Assembly: GCA_027076405.1 (NCBI GenBank)
Contig: JALTJN010000425.1
Span: 1 to 12,295 of the forward strand
Origin: Chromatiales bacterium
Lineage (GTDB): Bacteria; Pseudomonadota; Gammaproteobacteria; UBA6429
Length of the DNA: 12,295 nt
Reading direction: 5' to 3'
Shown here: one piece after another, positions 11,576 to 12,295 of the stretch
Numbering within the stretch: the first letter of the stretch is position 1
Layout of the letters: the number at the start of each line of letters is the position of its first letter
Program-made: the position numbers and the translations under genes
The notes under the pieces: generated by a model
Databases searched by the model: none
Seen by the model: only the letters and a program-made list of their open reading frames with translations
Told to the model about the DNA's origin: nothing

Positions 11576-11669
11576 AGTAGCCCGATGACTTGCAGTATAC
11601 TTATTCCCATTCGTTTCTGCAAGATAGGTTTCACCGGCCTCCCTAATCGAAAGGCCGGTTTCTATTTTT
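11560..11669 (+). ncRNA. Putative structured small RNA 1 (about 110 nt)
   Basis: No ORF with a ribosome binding site is present. Three stems follow one another: ATCGGG (11560-11565) with CCCGAT (11581-11586), CTTGCAG (11589-11595) with CTGCAAG (11617-11623), and the terminator stem ACCGGCCT with AGGCCGGT. A perfect TATAAT sits at the right distance upstream. No known RNA family was recognised. It could be a free regulatory RNA or a leader that is terminated early. It lies in the same control region as the O-like gene, reading away from it. Confidence 0.5.
11633..11669 (+). terminator. Rho-independent terminator of small RNA 1
   Basis: Perfect 8-bp GC-rich stem, ACCGGCCT (11633-11640) with AGGCCGGT (11652-11659), followed by TTCTATTTTT. 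Confidence 0.72.
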
Positions 11670-11670
11670 C

Positions 11671-11702
11671 GCCGTTATCACTCCAGATAGCGGCTTTTTT
11701 TT
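11671..11702 (+). terminator. Second rho-independent terminator
   Basis: GCCGTTATC (11671-11679) pairs with GATAGCGGC (11686-11694) with one G-U pair and a six-base loop, followed by eight T. It is back to back with the previous terminator, so read-through from the left is blocked twice before small RNA 2 begins. Confidence 0.82.
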
Positions 11703-11710
11703 GCAATAAA

Positions 11711-11719
11711 TGATATAAT
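11711..11719 (+). promoter_or_regulatory. Extended -10 promoter of small RNA 2
   Basis: TGATATAAT is a perfect extended -10 (TGn plus TATAAT). No good -35 exists because the T-run of the upstream terminator occupies that place, which is acceptable for extended -10 promoters. The start is expected near 11726. Confidence 0.6.
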
Positions 11720-11725
11720 GAGCTA

Positions 11726-11886
11726 ACAACACCAGCAACGGATCAAAAGTGTAGGAACTGCAAAGCCTTGCTTATCCGCGCCATGCTGGTTACCAAAAGA
11801 CTTGCGAAACCTCCGAGGCCGCAAGCTAGCAACGTCATATCCGGTTAGCGTTGTTATTGATAGCCCCTTAATTGGGGCTTTTTTTT
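11726..11886 (+). ncRNA. Putative structured small RNA 2 (about 160 nt)
   Basis: Bounded by an extended -10 promoter and a strong terminator. Stems: ACCAGC (11731-11736) with GCTGGT (11785-11790), containing CGGAT (11739-11743) with ATCCG (11774-11778) and a small GCAA/TTGC hairpin (11760-11771); CTTGCG (11801-11806) with CGCAAG (11820-11825); TAGCAACG (11827-11834) with CGTTGTTA (11849-11856); then the terminator. GCTAACAAC at 11722-11730 could instead pair near 11844-11856, so alternative folds are possible. The only ORF of note is 21 codons (ATG at 11784) without a ribosome binding site. No known family was recognised; antirepressor-type C4 RNA and a 6S-like late leader are both conceivable. 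Confidence 0.6.
11862..11886 (+). terminator. Rho-independent terminator of small RNA 2
   Basis: AGCCCC (11862-11867) pairs with GGGGCT (11874-11879) across TTAATT and is followed by an uninterrupted T-run to 11886. Confidence 0.85.
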
Positions 11887-11922
11887 GCCTGTATATAAGA
11901 GTAAAAATAAATTAAAAAAGTG

Positions 11923-11954
11923 TTGACAATGTATATACGCTGGAGTAGTTTAAT
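11923..11954 (+). promoter_or_regulatory. Promoter of the pentapeptide-repeat gene with internal operator
   Basis: Perfect -35 TTGACA at 11923-11928. The -10 is poor: TAGTTT at 17 bp or TTTAAT at 20 bp. Operator word GTATATACGC (11931-11940) lies in the spacer, so a bound repressor would block polymerase. Confidence 0.5.
11931..11940. promoter_or_regulatory. Operator candidate 3 (GTATATACGC)
   Basis: Ten bases identical to operator candidate 1 at 9402-9411, here between the -35 and -10 of the pentapeptide gene promoter. Confidence 0.45.
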
Positions 11955-11971
11955 CAAAACGAAGGGGAAAT

Positions 11972-12295
11972 ATGATGAAATTTGAAATTAAAAATAGATT
12001 TACGGATGACGTTCAATTTGAATGTGAACTAGATGCAAGACACGAAAGCAAAAGTTATAGTTTTAAATTGGGATTAGCGATAGAGGTTGCGATCAAGAAA
12101 AAAGCCGACTTGCGCTCTGCCAACTTGCGCTCTGCCAACTTGCGCTCTGCCAACTTGCGCTCTGCCAACTTGCGCTCTGCCAACTTGCGCTCTGCCGACT
12201 TGCGCTCTGCCGACTTGAGCTCTGCCGACTTGCGCTCTGCCGACTTGAGCTCTGCCGACTTGAGCTCTGCCAACTTGCGCTCTGCCGACTTGAGC
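11972..12295 (+). CDS. Pentapeptide-repeat protein (3' partial)
   Basis: 108 codons to the window edge, frame still open. The ATG at 11972 (or the next codon, 11975) follows AAGGGGA. The N-terminus MMKFEIKNRFTDDVQFECEL is a short domain often found in front of pentapeptide repeats in phage proteins; then KLGLAIEVAIKKK leads into A(D/N)L(R/S)S repeats from residue 45. Twelve whole repeats and most of a thirteenth are visible. Such repeats fold as a right-handed quadrilateral beta-helix; some members mimic DNA and protect gyrase, but most phage ones are unassigned. The usual central Leu is kept, while the Arg/Ser position varies. It has its own operator-bearing promoter and may be a moron or immunity-region gene. 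Confidence 0.8.
   Translation, partial: MMKFEIKNRFTDDVQFECELDARHESKSYSFKLGLAIEVAIKKKADLRSANLRSANLRSANLRSANLRSANLRSADLRSADLSSADLRSADLSSADLSSANLRSADLS
12104..12295. repeat. 15-bp tandem repeat encoding pentapeptides
   Basis: Unit gcc(g/a)acttg(c/a)gctct, with 12 full copies and 12 bases of a thirteenth. Only two positions vary: G/A in codon 2 (Asp or Asn) and CGC/AGC in codon 4 (Arg or Ser). The array runs beyond the window edge. Confidence 0.95.

Noticed and set aside
11784..11849. 21-codon ORF inside small RNA 2
   Set aside because: No ribosome binding site, and the ATG lies at a base-paired stem; the structure explains the segment better.
11726..11886. Self-cleaving ribozyme (hammerhead or HDV-like) or tRNA-like element in small RNA 2
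   Set aside because: No CUGAUGA...GAAA core, no double-pseudoknot pattern and no cloverleaf or T-loop sequence could be found by eye.
11494..11971. Attachment site or integrase remnant in the non-coding region
   Set aside because: No integrase gene, tRNA end or direct-repeat pair indicating att sites is visible.
12055..12273. Minus-strand frame of AELKSAERKS repeats
   Set aside because: The complement of the 15-bp repeat also lacks stops, so the frame is a by-product; the plus strand has a promoter, ribosome binding site and recognisable N-terminal domain.
12104..12295. CRISPR array
   Set aside because: Units are 15 bp, contiguous and coding; there are no spacers.

Overview
The window reads as part of a temperate-type tailed phage or prophage of a Gram-negative, probably gammaproteobacterial, host. 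The evidence is a siphovirus tail module in standard order, a T4-type lysozyme, an Rz/Rz1-like spanin pair whose outer member has a lipobox (which implies an outer membrane), and a lambda O/P-like replication pair. The DNA is AT-rich and the genes are packed with many ATGA-type overlaps. No integrase, terminase, capsid gene, tRNA or att site is visible, so prophage versus free phage cannot be decided here.

Layout. 1-5715 (+): tail morphogenesis. It holds a gpG-like chaperone open at the left edge, its gpGT-like extension reached by a predicted -1 frameshift at 330-336, a tape measure protein, a distal tail protein with a discoidin-like N-terminus, a cysteine-rich hub protein and a probable fibre or decoration protein. 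5762-7473 (+): a lysis cassette of lysozyme, two membrane-anchored coiled-coil proteins, a 55-residue two-helix holin candidate, an inner spanin and a lipoprotein outer spanin, chained by overlaps. 7463-9376 (-): a leftward early operon of seven small genes, including a ribbon-helix-helix protein, a 23-codon ORF and a 46-residue membrane protein. It is driven from a promoter at 9401-9428.

9377-9657: a control region with back-to-back promoters, GTATATAC-type operator candidates, and a small rightward regulator candidate whose transcript is predicted to start at or next to its AUG. 9625-11493 (-): the replication operon. In leftward order it is an O-like initiator (DUF1376 plus a QSI-NGWKG-F domain), a P-like helicase loader, an ASCH-domain protein, a 46-residue zinc-finger-like protein and an HExxE protein. 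The initiator gene carries helically phased 11-bp iterons beside an AT-rich run, a good origin candidate. 11494-11971: a non-coding control region with two apparent structured RNAs, each with its own promoter and terminator (11560-11669 and 11726-11886), and then a TTGACA promoter with an embedded operator. 11972 to the right edge (+): a pentapeptide-repeat protein whose repeats are an almost perfect 15-bp minisatellite.

Inferred logic: the operator word GTATATACGC occurs at the early leftward promoter and again at the pentapeptide promoter, so one repressor may control both. The replication operon supplies initiator and loader for an origin inside its own first gene. The tail and lysis genes are late and are transcribed from a promoter outside the window. 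The least explained parts are the two RNAs at 11560-11886, the phased iterons, the predicted leaderless regulator, and the ASCH gene bounded by direct repeats.
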